Shown: positions 43,957-52,916, counted from the first letter of the stretch. The stretch is 64,000 nt of DNA from an uncultured Bacteroidia bacterium (GCA_902789245.1 CADAND010000005.1:93939-157938), one strand, 5' to 3'. Notes: generated from the letters alone by a model not told the origin. A program made the numbers and translations.

Positions 43957-43983
43957 TTTTTTTCCGTCATTGCCGTTTTGTCG

Positions 43984-44014
43984 TCCGTCATTCCCGACCT
44001 GATCGCGAATCTCA
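43984..44014. repeat. Dispersed palindromic repeat at the end of the HdrC-like gene
   Basis: GTCATTCCCGACCTGATCGCG and GAATCTCATT resemble the family consensus GTCATTCCCGGCTTGACCGG...GAATCTC. The stop codon of the HdrC-like gene (44012-44014) lies within its end. Confidence 0.7.
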
Positions 44015-44710
44015 TTCGTTATTGAAATGCCCCGGCGAGCAATGTCTGTAAGTGTATTTCGTGTATTCCTCGAAGTCCATGCCCAACTCCTCCGCCTTGG
44101 CGCGGGAGGCCTTCTCCACGGCCTGGATGCGCTCCGTACCGCCCGTGACGTCGAAGATGGCCTGGAGCTCGTCGAGATCTTCCTGCGGGATGTGGCGCAG
44201 GACGCCGGGGCCCTTGCCTTCGTAGTTGGCGCCGAGCCGGCCGTAGACCTCCTGCTTGTTGTCCAGGATCCATTTCATGATGGGGCCGGCTTCGGGATAA
44301 TCTTCGCAGTCGATGGTGCTGGGGTGGATGCAGTAACCCGTATGTAATACGTTGCCGGTCAGGGTTTTCGTGAGCGGCCAGAGCTGGCGGCCCTTCTCCG
44401 AACAGGTGAAGTAGCCCAGCTTGGCGGAGAGGTTGCGCAGGGCCATGATGACCAGGCCCGGCGTGTTGCCGCGGGGGCAGCGCGTCGAGCAGGACATGCA
44501 CTCGCCGCAGTACCAGATGGTGTCGCTCTTGAGGAGCGCCTCAATCTCGGCTTCGTCCTTGCGCTGGACCGTGTCCACGATCTTGCGGGGGTCGTATTTA
44601 TAAAACTCGGCGGCGGGACAGATGGCCGTGCAGGTCCCGCAGTTGATGCAGGTCTTGAGCCCTTCCCGGAAGCGGTAATCCGCCATGAGTTCATCGTAAA
44701 GTTTGCCCAT
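44012..44710 (-). CDS. HdrC-like 4Fe-4S protein
   Basis: 232 residues from MGKLYDELMADYRF. Two 4Fe-4S motifs, CINCGTCTAICPAAEFY and CGECMSCSTRCPRG, sit in the N-terminal half; the rest is helical. It is the usual electron carrier next to HdrB. First gene of the minus-strand redox operon HdrC, HdrB, HdrA, small ferredoxin, membrane subunit. The -7 box is only six bases from the ATG, so the mRNA may be leaderless. Confidence 0.88.
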   Translation of the reverse strand: MGKLYDELMADYRFREGLKTCINCGTCTAICPAAEFYKYDPRKIVDTVQRKDEAEIEALLKSDTIWYCGECMSCSTRCPRGNTPGLVIMALRNLSAKLGYFTCSEKGRQLWPLTKTLTGNVLHTGYCIHPSTIDCEDYPEAGPIMKWILDNKQEVYGRLGANYEGKGPGVLRHIPQEDLDELQAIFDVTGGTERIQAVEKASRAKAEELGMDFEEYTKYTYRHCSPGHFNNE

Positions 44711-44716
44711 AGGTCG

Positions 44717-44724
44717 CAAAGGTA
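44717..44724 (-). promoter_or_regulatory. -7 box of the Hdr-like operon
   Basis: TACCTTTG on the minus strand, ending six bases before the ATG at 44710. Confidence 0.55.
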
Positions 44725-44770
44725 TAAAAAAAAGAACGAACGGGGTAGTAGGAATAAAGCAAAAAAAGAG

Positions 44771-44778
44771 TAAATTTG
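44771..44778 (+). promoter_or_regulatory. -7 box of the alarmone/antiporter operon
   Basis: TAAATTTG, 28 bases before the ATG at 44807; no good -33 box at the usual distance. Confidence 0.5.
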
Positions 44779-44806
44779 TAAAGATTTACCCCAAGTAGAT
44801 TTGCTG

Positions 44807-45868
44807 ATGGACAGACATCTCGACCCACATTGTGAAGCGATTCTCCAGGAATACCGGGACGCCCTCCCGCAGTGCAAGGCTGTCGCCAAGGAAGTGTACA
44901 ACACCCTGAGAAGTACCTTCGACCAGGCGGGGCTGCTGGTGGCAGCGATCGAGTACCGTGTCAAGACGGAGAACTCCCTGGCCGGCAAGCTCGAGCTCAA
45001 AGGCGGTAAATACAAGAGCCTGGCGGACATCACCGATATCATCGGCCTTCGCGTGATCACGTTCTATACGGACGACGTCGACAAGGTGGCGTCGGCCGTG
45101 GAGCGCCTGTTTACGGTGGATTGGGACAATTCCGTGGACAAGCGGAAAATCCACGAAATCGACAGCTTCGGCTACCTTTCCCTGCACTACATCTGCTCGA
45201 AGGAGGGATTCCCTTACCGCTTCGAGATCCAGATGCGTACGGTTCTGCAGCACGCCTGGGCCAATATGAACCACGACACGGGCTACAAGAGCGGCGTGGA
45301 GGTCCCGAAGGTGTATCTGCGCAACCTCAGCCGTCTGGCGGGCATGCTCGAACTTGTGGACGAGCAGTTCAGCCTCATCCGCAGCGAACTGACCGATTAC
45401 CGGCGCCGGGTGCGCGCGCTGGTCGCTTCCGGCAACCTGGACGACGCCCCGCTGGACGGTGACACCTTCCGGAGTTTCCTCGAGCTGAAGCCCTTCGACT
45501 CCCTGAACCGGCGCATCGCCTCCGTGAACCAGGCCGAGATCCAGGAAGTGCCGCTGATGCCTTTCCTGCCGGTGTTCAAGATGCTGGAGTGCAAGACGCT
45601 CGGCGACGTCTCCAAGATGATCCGGGACTACGGCGAGGGCGCCTACCAGATCGCCTGCTATCAGATCGGCCTGACGGACCTGGACATCATTTCCTCTTCC
45701 CTGGGCCCGCAGGATATCTGCATTGCCTGCATCCTCAAGCGCGGCGGCGGCCGGGCCGGCATCCGCAATATGTTCGACCAGCTCAACGGCCCGTCGGAGA
45801 GCAACGAGATGATGGCGGATTTCCTGACCCAGCAGGCGCAGGATCTACCTTTTATGAACCAGAAGTAA
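44807..45868 (+). CDS. RelA/SpoT-type (p)ppGpp synthetase
   Basis: 353 residues. The synthetase domain (about 48-165) has EYRVKTENSLAGKL, DIIGLRVITF, FGYLSLHY and FEIQMRTVLQHAWANMNHD, all key blocks for pyrophosphate transfer from ATP to GDP/GTP. There is no N-terminal HD hydrolase or C-terminal TGS/ACT, so it is a single-domain synthetase with an extra C-terminal region of about 180 residues that I do not recognise. The next gene (1 bp later) encodes an HD hydrolase, suggesting a paired synthesis and breakdown unit. Confidence 0.88.
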   Translation: MDRHLDPHCEAILQEYRDALPQCKAVAKEVYNTLRSTFDQAGLLVAAIEYRVKTENSLAGKLELKGGKYKSLADITDIIGLRVITFYTDDVDKVASAVERLFTVDWDNSVDKRKIHEIDSFGYLSLHYICSKEGFPYRFEIQMRTVLQHAWANMNHDTGYKSGVEVPKVYLRNLSRLAGMLELVDEQFSLIRSELTDYRRRVRALVASGNLDDAPLDGDTFRSFLELKPFDSLNRRIASVNQAEIQEVPLMPFLPVFKMLECKTLGDVSKMIRDYGEGAYQIACYQIGLTDLDIISSSLGPQDICIACILKRGGGRAGIRNMFDQLNGPSESNEMMADFLTQQAQDLPFMNQK

Positions 45869-45869
45869 G

Positions 45870-46451
45870 ATGGCAAACAAGGCATTGAATACCGAATTGC
45901 TGGACCGCGCGATTGTCTTCGCGGTCCGCGCCCACGCCGGGACGGAGCGTCGCGGCAAGGGTTTCCCCTATATTGTCCATCCGATGGAAGCGATGGAAAT
46001 CGTGGCCACGATGACGCCGGACCAGGAACTGCTGGCCGCGGCGGCGCTGCACGACACGGTGGAGGATACCGACGTGACCGTGGAGCAGATCCGCGCCGAG
46101 TTCGGCGAGCGGATCGCCAGCCTGGTGGCTGCCGAGAGCGACGCCTTTGTGGAGGGCGTCAGCGACGAGGACAGCTGGCACGACCGCAAGAAGGCGGCCA
46201 TCGAGCGTCTGGCGAAGGCGCCGCACGATGCGAAGATCGTGGCGCTGGGGGACAAACTGTCGAACATGCGCGCCATTGCGCGCGACTACGCCGTGCAGGG
46301 CAATGCCCTGTGGAACCTTTTCCACGCCAAGGACCCCAAGGACCATGCGTGGCACTACCGCGGCCTGGCGGACTCCCTTCGCGAACTGCAGGACACCTTC
46401 GCCTTCCGCGAATTTGAAGATCTGATCAATCAAGTGTTTGGAAATGAATAA
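45870..46451 (+). CDS. HD-domain hydrolase, SpoT/MESH-like
   Basis: 193 residues. The metal-binding HD pattern is that of (p)ppGpp hydrolases: AVRAHAGTERRGKGFPYIVHP, cited in part as GKGFPYIVHPMEAM, then AALHDTVEDTDVT (HD and ED pairs) and ALGDKLSNMR. It probably removes pyrophosphate from (p)ppGpp or a related alarmone. Its pairing with the synthetase recalls toxSAS toxin-antitoxin pairs, where a hydrolase detoxifies the synthetase product, or simply a split Rel enzyme. Overlaps the next gene by 8 bp if that begins at 46444. Confidence 0.88.
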   Translation: MANKALNTELLDRAIVFAVRAHAGTERRGKGFPYIVHPMEAMEIVATMTPDQELLAAAALHDTVEDTDVTVEQIRAEFGERIASLVAAESDAFVEGVSDEDSWHDRKKAAIERLAKAPHDAKIVALGDKLSNMRAIARDYAVQGNALWNLFHAKDPKDHAWHYRGLADSLRELQDTFAFREFEDLINQVFGNE

Positions 46452-47286
46452 TATGGAAGCTATTAAAATATCCCTCTCCGATTATGTCCTGGCCGGCGGC
46501 GGCGCCAACGGCGAGAGCTATAATCACAAGGACGACCCTTCTGTCATGCTGAAGCTCTACCATGCAGGCAAGATCCAGCAGCCGCTGAGCGAAATGCTGC
46601 TGGCCCGCAAGGTGTACGAGGCCGGTATCCCGTCGCCCGAGCCGGGCGAGTATGTCGTGACGGAAGACGGCCGCTACGGCATCCGCTTCCGCCGCATCGT
46701 CGGCAAGAAGTCCTACGCCCGCGCCATCGGCGAGGATCCGGCAAATGTGGAGAAGTATGCCGCCGAGTTCGCCGAGATGTGCGTGAAGCTGCATCAGACC
46801 CATGTGGATACGACGCAGTTCGAGAACGTCAAGGACCATTATCTCAAGCTTCTGGAAGCCAATCCTTTCTTCACGCCGGTGGAGAAGGACAAGCTGGGCC
46901 GCTTCATCACGGACATGCCTGATTCTGACGTGGCCAACCACGGCGACCTGCAGTACGGCAACGCCATTTTCGTCGGGGACCAGCGCTATTTCATTGATGT
47001 GGGTGATTTCTGCTACGGCGGCCCGATGCTCGATGTCTCCATGGTGTACCTGTGCAGCTGCCTGAGTGACGGAGCGTTCATTCAGGAGGCCTTCCACATG
47101 CCCAAGAGCCTGGCCGAGACGTTCTGGAGCTATTTCGCCCCCGTCTATTTCGGCTCCGACCGCCCGCTGCGCGACATCAACGAGGAGCTTGATCCCTACG
47201 CCGGCGTCAAGACCCTGATGATCGAGCGTGACACCAAGTGCCCGATGCCGGAATTCCGGGAAAAACTTGTTTCCATCCTGAAATAA
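46444..47286 (+). CDS. Aminoglycoside-phosphotransferase-like kinase
   Basis: 280 residues with the APH/choline kinase fold. Catalytic loop NHGDLQYGNAIF (H-G-D-x-x-x-x-N) and metal-binding IDVGDFCYGG are intact, and the N-lobe GGGANGESYNH resembles a nucleotide loop. Family relatives are known as TIGR02172-type putative sugar kinases. The real substrate is unknown; antibiotic resistance is not implied. An ATG at 46453 just after the HD stop is the other possible start. It lies within the alarmone/antiporter operon. Confidence 0.8.
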   Translation: MNNMEAIKISLSDYVLAGGGANGESYNHKDDPSVMLKLYHAGKIQQPLSEMLLARKVYEAGIPSPEPGEYVVTEDGRYGIRFRRIVGKKSYARAIGEDPANVEKYAAEFAEMCVKLHQTHVDTTQFENVKDHYLKLLEANPFFTPVEKDKLGRFITDMPDSDVANHGDLQYGNAIFVGDQRYFIDVGDFCYGGPMLDVSMVYLCSCLSDGAFIQEAFHMPKSLAETFWSYFAPVYFGSDRPLRDINEELDPYAGVKTLMIERDTKCPMPEFREKLVSILK

Positions 47287-47289
47287 ACG

Positions 47290-48792
47290 ATGCCCATCCT
47301 TCCCGCCATAGCCATTCACCTGGAGACCGGCAACGTCCTGCTGTTCTTCTCCTTCCTGGTCCTGGTCGCGATCCTGATTTCGCGTCTTGGCGCCAAGTTC
47401 GGCGTGCCGGCGATGCTGCTCTTCCTGCTCATCGGTATGGCCGCCGGTCCGGACGGGCTTGGGGTGGAGATCAAGAATCACGAACTGGCCGAGTTCCTCG
47501 GCCACCTCGGAATCACCTTTATCATCCTGTCGGGCGGCCTGCGGACCTCCCTGGAGGAGACGCGTCCGGTGATGGCGCGGGGCCTGATGCTTTCGACCGT
47601 GGGCCTGGCCGTGACCACGCTCGCTACCGGTTTCTTCATCTACTTGATCCTGGGCGAGCGGATCGGCGGTGCCGGCGTGACGCTGCTGGGCTGTTTTCTG
47701 CTGGCAGCCATCCTTTCCTCGACCGATTCCCCGTCCGTCTTCTCCGTGCTGCGTAGCAAGCGCCTGACCCTGCGCGAGAACCTGGACCCTGTGCTGGAGC
47801 TGGAGTCCGGCAGCAATGACCCGATGGCTTATACGCTGACGCTCGTGTTGGTGTCGGTCATCACTTCCGCCGACCATTCCGGGTTGGCAGGTAGTTCCTG
47901 GGTTTACGGGGCATTCATTATCGTCCTGACGGCCCTGTGGCAGATCCTGTCGGGTGTTGCCATCGGCTTCGGCGTCGGCTTCGGCGCCCGCTGGCTGATG
48001 CGCAGGTTCCGCCTGTCCACGGGTCCGCTCTATTCTATCCTGATTCTGATGCTGGCCATGTTCGCCAACGGACTCGCGTCCATGATTGGCGGCAACGGAC
48101 TGATGGCGCTCTATGTGGCGGCCATCATCATCGGCAATATGAAGGATCTCCCGTTCAAGCGGGATGTCCTGAAGTTTTTCGACAGCACGACCTGGATGGC
48201 ACAGCTGCTGATGTTCCTCCTGCTGGGTCTGCTGGCCCGGCCGTCGCACATGCCGGCGATGCTGTTGCCGGCCTTGCTCATCGGTGTTTTTATCATTTGT
48301 GTGGGCCGTCCGCTGGGCGTTTTCCTCAGCCTGCTGCCGTTCCGGCGCCTGTCTGTCCGGGCCCGGGCTTACATTTCCTGGGCGGGCATGAAGGGGGCCG
48401 GTCCCATCCTGTTTGCGATGAGCGCGGTGCTGGGTGGCGTCAAAGGCGGTGTGGAGATCTTCAATATCGTGTTCTGCATCACCCTGCTTTCGCTCCTGGT
48501 CCAGGGAACCCTGCTGGTGCCCGTGGCCCGGAAGCTGGATCTCTGCATCGAAGATGACCCCGAGGCGGAGACCTTCGGCATGGAAATTCCCGAGGAAATG
48601 GGCATGCTGCGCGACCACACCGTCACCGAAGAAGACCTTTCCCGCGGGCCGACATTGCGCGACCTGCACCTTCCGCACGGCATCCGTGTGGTGATGGTAC
48701 GGCGGAAAGAGAAATTTATCGTCCCGCACGGCAGCCTGGAGCTGAAGGTGGGGGATGATCTGGTTATTATCATGGGAGACACTGAAGACTGA
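47290..48792 (+). CDS. K+/H+ antiporter, CPA1 type with TrkA-C domain
   Basis: 500 residues: about 12 membrane helices (1-400) of the NhaP2/CvrA group, with ESGSNDPMAYTLTLV as the ion-binding helix, followed by a cytosolic RCK_C/TrkA_C domain (about 405-500, ending DDLVIIMGDTED). It would move K+ (or Na+) out in exchange for protons, under control of a ligand bound to the RCK_C domain. It sits between the kinase and the SpoIIE phosphatase genes and has a paralogue 2.5 kb away. Confidence 0.9.
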   Translation: MPILPAIAIHLETGNVLLFFSFLVLVAILISRLGAKFGVPAMLLFLLIGMAAGPDGLGVEIKNHELAEFLGHLGITFIILSGGLRTSLEETRPVMARGLMLSTVGLAVTTLATGFFIYLILGERIGGAGVTLLGCFLLAAILSSTDSPSVFSVLRSKRLTLRENLDPVLELESGSNDPMAYTLTLVLVSVITSADHSGLAGSSWVYGAFIIVLTALWQILSGVAIGFGVGFGARWLMRRFRLSTGPLYSILILMLAMFANGLASMIGGNGLMALYVAAIIIGNMKDLPFKRDVLKFFDSTTWMAQLLMFLLLGLLARPSHMPAMLLPALLIGVFIICVGRPLGVFLSLLPFRRLSVRARAYISWAGMKGAGPILFAMSAVLGGVKGGVEIFNIVFCITLLSLLVQGTLLVPVARKLDLCIEDDPEAETFGMEIPEEMGMLRDHTVTEEDLSRGPTLRDLHLPHGIRVVMVRRKEKFIVPHGSLELKVGDDLVIIMGDTED

Positions 48793-48797
48793 CAGCC

Positions 48798-50996
48798 ATG
48801 GATATTAGTGACAACCTCAAAACCCTTGCGCGGAAATCCGCCGGAACGGGCCTGCTGCTGATTGTCGTGGCTGCCGTCACGCTGGAAGCGACATCGCTCA
48901 TCCAGTATCTGTCCTCGCAGCGTATGCTGAAACAGGAGGCATCCCTGCGGGCGGAGAGCGAGCTGCGTGCCACGCGCAACCAGATCATGGACGTCGTGGA
49001 TCAGGCTGAGGCGGCCGTGCACAACAGTATCTGGATCGCCCGCTGGTGTCTCGACTATCCCGACAGCCTGGCCGTCGTGTCGCGCCGCATCGTGGAAGAG
49101 AATCCTTCCGTGATGGGCTCCACCATCGCCCTGGTGCCGGGCTACAACCCGAAATTGCCGCTCTTTTCCCCGTATGTCTGCCGGACGGCGGACGGGAACC
49201 TCGAGCTCAAGTCCTTGGCCACGGAAGAGTACAACTATCCGGCCCAGGAATGGTTCACCGAGCCGCTGAACTATGGATTCGGCTATTGGTCCGAGCCGTA
49301 CATCGACGAGGGTGGCGGCGAGGTCCTGATGACGACTTATTCCGTCCCGGTGGTGGATAATGACGGACATGTCGCCGCCGTGCTCACGGCCGATGTCTCG
49401 CTGGACTGGCTGACCGAACTGGTCGGCAGCGTGCGCGTCTATCCGAATGCCTTCAGCGTTCTGATCAGCCGCGAAGGAAAGATTATGGTCAGCCCCGTGG
49501 AGGAGCTGAACATGCAGCAGAACATCCGGGAGGTCGGAAAGAGCGCCAAGGATACGGCCAACTTCAACCAGCTGGCGGACGGAATGCTTTCCGGCAAGGC
49601 CGGCAACGTCTCGCTGAAACAGAGCCGCCGCGAGCGGATGTTCGTCTTCTACGCCCCGGTGGAGAAGACGGGCTGGTCGATGGCCATCGCGATCCCGGAC
49701 AGTGAAATCTACGGCGAGATCCGCCGGATGAGCATGCTGGTCACCATCCTGATGCTGGTGGGTCTGGGCATGCTGATCCTCATCCTGCGCTCGGCCGCCA
49801 AGAACCAGCTTAAGGTCTCGGCGCTCAAGGAAAAGAAGGACCGGATGGAGAACGAACTCCGGATCGGCCACAACATCCAGATGTCGATGATTCCGAAGAT
49901 CTTCCCGGCCTTCCCGGACCGGAAAGACATCGATATGTACGCCTCCATCGTCCCGGCCAAGGAAGTCGGCGGCGACCTGTATGATTTCTACATCCGGGAC
50001 GAAAAGTTGTTCTTCTGTATCGGCGACGTGAGCGGAAAGGGTGTGCCGGCCTCCCTGGTGATGGCCGTCACCCGCAGCCTCTTCCGGATGGTCTCCGCCC
50101 ATGAGAAGAGCCCGCAGCGCATCGTGACGCTGATGAATGAGTCGATGTCGGACATGAACGAGAACGAGATGTTCGTCACCTTCTTCTGCGGCGTGCTGGA
50201 TATGGTGTCGGGCCACCTGCGCTACTGCAACGCCGGACACAACCCGCCGCTGATCTATACCGACAAGATCCAGTTCCTCCCGGCGAAACCGAACCTGCCG
50301 CTGGGTATCATGCCTGGCATGTCCTTTGCCGAGCAGGAGATGGACCTGAATTACGATGACGCGCTCTACCTCTACACGGACGGCCTTTCCGAAGCCGAGA
50401 ACCTCTCTCACGAGCAGTTCGGCGAGGACCGGATGGTGTCCGTGCTGAAGACGTGTAAGAATAAAAACGCGAAAGACAATCTGGAAGTCATGCATAAGGC
50501 GGTCTCCGACTTTGTGGGCGAAGCCGATCCGAGTGACGACCTGACCATGCTGTTTATACATTACCTCAACGATATGCAACCGGACGAAACCGAACGCCAT
50601 CTGATTCTGCACAATGACATTCAGCAGATTCCGCAATTGGCAGAATTCATCGAGACGATCGCCGATGAGATTAAACTTGACCAGGGTATGGCCATGAGCC
50701 TGAACCTGGCCTTGGAAGAGGCGGTGACCAACGTCATCCTGTATGCTTACCCGGAGGGCTCCGACGGTCTTGTGGACATCGAAGCCGTCATGAGTAAGGA
50801 CAAGCTGAAATTTATCATTTCAGACAGCGGGCAGGCTTTTGACCCGACCGCTGCCCCGGAGGCCGACGTCACGCTGGGCGTGGAAGACCGGCCGATCGGC
50901 GGGCTTGGTATCTATCTGGTCCGTAATATTATGGACACGGTCAGCTATGCGCGGGCCGACGGCAAGAATGTTTTAACCCTGACTAAAAAATTATAA
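48798..50996 (+). CDS. Cache-SpoIIE phosphatase-HATPase fusion (partner-switch regulator)
   Basis: 732 residues: membrane helix (about 14-36), extracellular Cache-type sensor (about 55-300), second helix (about 308-328), coiled coil, PP2C-type SpoIIE phosphatase (360-585) and a C-terminal serine-kinase-like HATPase (605-732). Phosphatase Asp residues: VGGDLYDF, GDVSGKGVPASL, YTDGLSEAE, DDLTMLF. The HATPase boxes LALEEAVTNVILYAYP, SDSGQAFDP and GGLGIYLVRN are intact. It can thus both phosphorylate and dephosphorylate an STAS protein, encoded 14 bp downstream. The external signal is unknown. Confidence 0.9.
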   Translation: MDISDNLKTLARKSAGTGLLLIVVAAVTLEATSLIQYLSSQRMLKQEASLRAESELRATRNQIMDVVDQAEAAVHNSIWIARWCLDYPDSLAVVSRRIVEENPSVMGSTIALVPGYNPKLPLFSPYVCRTADGNLELKSLATEEYNYPAQEWFTEPLNYGFGYWSEPYIDEGGGEVLMTTYSVPVVDNDGHVAAVLTADVSLDWLTELVGSVRVYPNAFSVLISREGKIMVSPVEELNMQQNIREVGKSAKDTANFNQLADGMLSGKAGNVSLKQSRRERMFVFYAPVEKTGWSMAIAIPDSEIYGEIRRMSMLVTILMLVGLGMLILILRSAAKNQLKVSALKEKKDRMENELRIGHNIQMSMIPKIFPAFPDRKDIDMYASIVPAKEVGGDLYDFYIRDEKLFFCIGDVSGKGVPASLVMAVTRSLFRMVSAHEKSPQRIVTLMNESMSDMNENEMFVTFFCGVLDMVSGHLRYCNAGHNPPLIYTDKIQFLPAKPNLPLGIMPGMSFAEQEMDLNYDDALYLYTDGLSEAENLSHEQFGEDRMVSVLKTCKNKNAKDNLEVMHKAVSDFVGEADPSDDLTMLFIHYLNDMQPDETERHLILHNDIQQIPQLAEFIETIADEIKLDQGMAMSLNLALEEAVTNVILYAYPEGSDGLVDIEAVMSKDKLKFIISDSGQAFDPTAAPEADVTLGVEDRPIGGLGIYLVRNIMDTVSYARADGKNVLTLTKKL

Positions 50997-51010
50997 AATA
51001 CTGAAAGCAT

Positions 51011-51313
51011 ATGGAAGTTATTATCAACAAAGAGGACTCCTTGACTACCGTTCGGCTGATTGGCCGACTGGACACCCCGGCGTCTCAGGACGTCGCCCAG
51101 AATTTCGAACCCCTGATGTCGGATGCTGCCGGCACGATCGTGCTGGACTGCTCGGAGATGAGCTACATCTCCAGCTCCGGCCTGCGTATTTTCCTGTCCC
51201 TGCGCAAGGCTGCGGCTTCCCAGGGAGGCAAGGTCATCGTCAAGAGCATCTCCGACGACATTCGTCAGGTGTTCATGATGACCGGCTTCCTCAATCTCTT
51301 CGAGATTCAGTAG
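51011..51313 (+). CDS. STAS-domain anti-sigma factor antagonist
   Basis: 100 residues, a single STAS domain. The phosphorylatable Ser lies in DCSEMSYISSSGLRIFLSL, cited here as YISSSGLRIF, in the standard position. The protein is the expected target of the preceding phosphatase/kinase fusion. Its downstream partner is not evident, since no sigma factor or separate anti-sigma factor is encoded here. Last gene of a six-gene operon; it ends one base away from the convergent antiporter gene with no terminator visible. Confidence 0.9.
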   Translation: MEVIINKEDSLTTVRLIGRLDTPASQDVAQNFEPLMSDAAGTIVLDCSEMSYISSSGLRIFLSLRKAAASQGGKVIVKSISDDIRQVFMMTGFLNLFEIQ

Positions 51314-51314
51314 C

Positions 51315-52916
51315 TTAGTCCTTTTCTAACTTAAGAATCACTAATTTATCCCCGGCCGCCAGAATGGTGTCGCCTTCGGGGATAATTATTTCGTTCCCAC
51401 GTCGGATCATCATGATCAGTCCCTTGCCCGGATAGCGGGAGAGGGGCTGGCCGACGCGTCGACTGTCCACCTTGACCATCTTCTCCTGGAGATAGGTCTT
51501 CTTGTCTTCGAAGCCGCGGGCCATGATAATGACATCGTCGCCGGGCAGCAGGATGGTCTCTCCGCGTGGCAGAAGCCGTTCCTCTCCGCGGATAATCATG
51601 GTCAGCAGCATCGAGCCGGGCAGGACCAGCTCGTTGACATGCTTGCCGGCCCAGGGACCGCCCGCTTCGATGGTTATCCGTCCGAAACGCATCGGGGTGT
51701 TGTCCGAGTAGTCATTGAAGGTTTTCATCACGTCCGCGTGCCGGTCAATGATGTCCAGCTTCCGGGCCACCCAGGGGATCAGCGCCCCCTGCAGGGAGAT
51801 GGAAAGCAGGACCAGGCAGAAGGTGATGTTGAAAAAGTCGTGCTGCAGATTGCCGTAATAGACCGTGGCCATGATGGCGAACACGATGGAAGAGGCGCCG
51901 CGCAGGCCCACGAATGAGATGAAAGCCTGCTGCTTGACCGGGTATTTCCGGAAGGGCGTCAGAATGGCGAAAACGGCAGCGGGACGGGCGATCAGCAGTA
52001 TGAAGCAGTAGATGACCAGTGCCGGCAGGATGGCTTTGGCGAGCAGGGCCGGCCGTGCCAGCAGACCCAGCATGAAGAAAATGAGCACCTGCATCAGGCT
52101 GGTCACGCCGTCGAAGAAGTTGACCAGGGACTTCTTGTCCTGGAACTCCTCGTTACCCAGGATGATGCCCGCGATATAGACGCTCAGGTAGCCGTTTCCG
52201 CCGATCAGGGTAGGAACGGCGTAGGCCGCGATCGCCGTGCCGAGGATAAAGAGCGAGTCAAAGCCCTGGGTCTGGATTTTCATGTTCCGGAACCACAACG
52301 TGGCCAGTTGGGCGATAATCATCCCGCCCAGGGTGCCGAAAAGGATCTGTGCCACGATGAGCCAGGTGATGCTCCCGCCGCTGGTCGATCCGTTCATGAC
52401 GGCGAGCAGGATGCCCGTCATCATGTAGGCGGCCGGGTCGTTGCTGCCGCTTTCCACTTCCAGCATGGGCGCCGTGTAGTTCTTCAGGCCCAGCCGTTTG
52501 CTTCGCAGGATGGAGAAGACGGACGCCGCGTCCGTGGAGCCCATGACCGCACCGAAGAGCATGCTCTCGGACCATTGCCACCCCAGGACAAAATGCAGGA
52601 AGAGCCCGATTGCGCCGGCCGTCAGGACGACGCCCAGGCTGGCCAGCAGACCGGCTTCCCGGAGAACGGGCCGGACCGCCTTCCAACGTGTGCCGAATCC
52701 GCCGTAGAACATGATGAACAGCAGGGCGACGGAACAAACTTGTTCGGCAAACTCCTGATCATCGAAGTCGATGGGCCAAAGGCCTGTGCTGGAAAAGAGG
52801 ATACCCAACAGCATGAACACCAGCAGGGTCGGGATACCGATCCGCAGGGACAGGTTGTTGAGCCAGACGCATACCAGGATGACGGCGGCGATGACGATCA
52901 GGAAGAGGGTGGTCAT
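51315..52916 (-). CDS. K+/H+ antiporter, CPA1 type with TrkA-C domains
   Basis: 533 residues, second member of the family seen at 47.3 kb: about 12 helices with ESGSNDPAAYMMTGILL, then a C-terminal part of about 140 residues with two RCK_C-like halves (ending DKLVILKLEKD). Similar length and motif order, but clearly diverged from the first copy. It overlaps the NagZ-like gene by 4 bp, so it may be co-transcribed with it and with the TPP-controlled genes upstream. Confidence 0.9.
   Translation of the reverse strand: MTTLFLIVIAAVILVCVWLNNLSLRIGIPTLLVFMLLGILFSSTGLWPIDFDDQEFAEQVCSVALLFIMFYGGFGTRWKAVRPVLREAGLLASLGVVLTAGAIGLFLHFVLGWQWSESMLFGAVMGSTDAASVFSILRSKRLGLKNYTAPMLEVESGSNDPAAYMMTGILLAVMNGSTSGGSITWLIVAQILFGTLGGMIIAQLATLWFRNMKIQTQGFDSLFILGTAIAAYAVPTLIGGNGYLSVYIAGIILGNEEFQDKKSLVNFFDGVTSLMQVLIFFMLGLLARPALLAKAILPALVIYCFILLIARPAAVFAILTPFRKYPVKQQAFISFVGLRGASSIVFAIMATVYYGNLQHDFFNITFCLVLLSISLQGALIPWVARKLDIIDRHADVMKTFNDYSDNTPMRFGRITIEAGGPWAGKHVNELVLPGSMLLTMIIRGEERLLPRGETILLPGDDVIIMARGFEDKKTYLQEKMVKVDSRRVGQPLSRYPGKGLIMMIRRGNEIIIPEGDTILAAGDKLVILKLEKD

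Noticed and set aside
39713-44710. Methanogen CoB-CoM heterodisulfide reductase
   Set aside because: The protein families are related, but a bacterium of this kind has no CoM/CoB; HdrA lacks the extra ferredoxin modules, and the membrane fusion is of another type.
46444-47286. Aminoglycoside resistance gene
   Set aside because: The fold is APH-like, but the operon setting and the general family (many unrelated small-molecule kinases) give no support for an antibiotic substrate.
46426-50636. Two very long minus-strand frames, rich in His, Gln and Arg
   Set aside because: They are antisense to the antiporter, kinase and SpoIIE genes and show no domain or signal.
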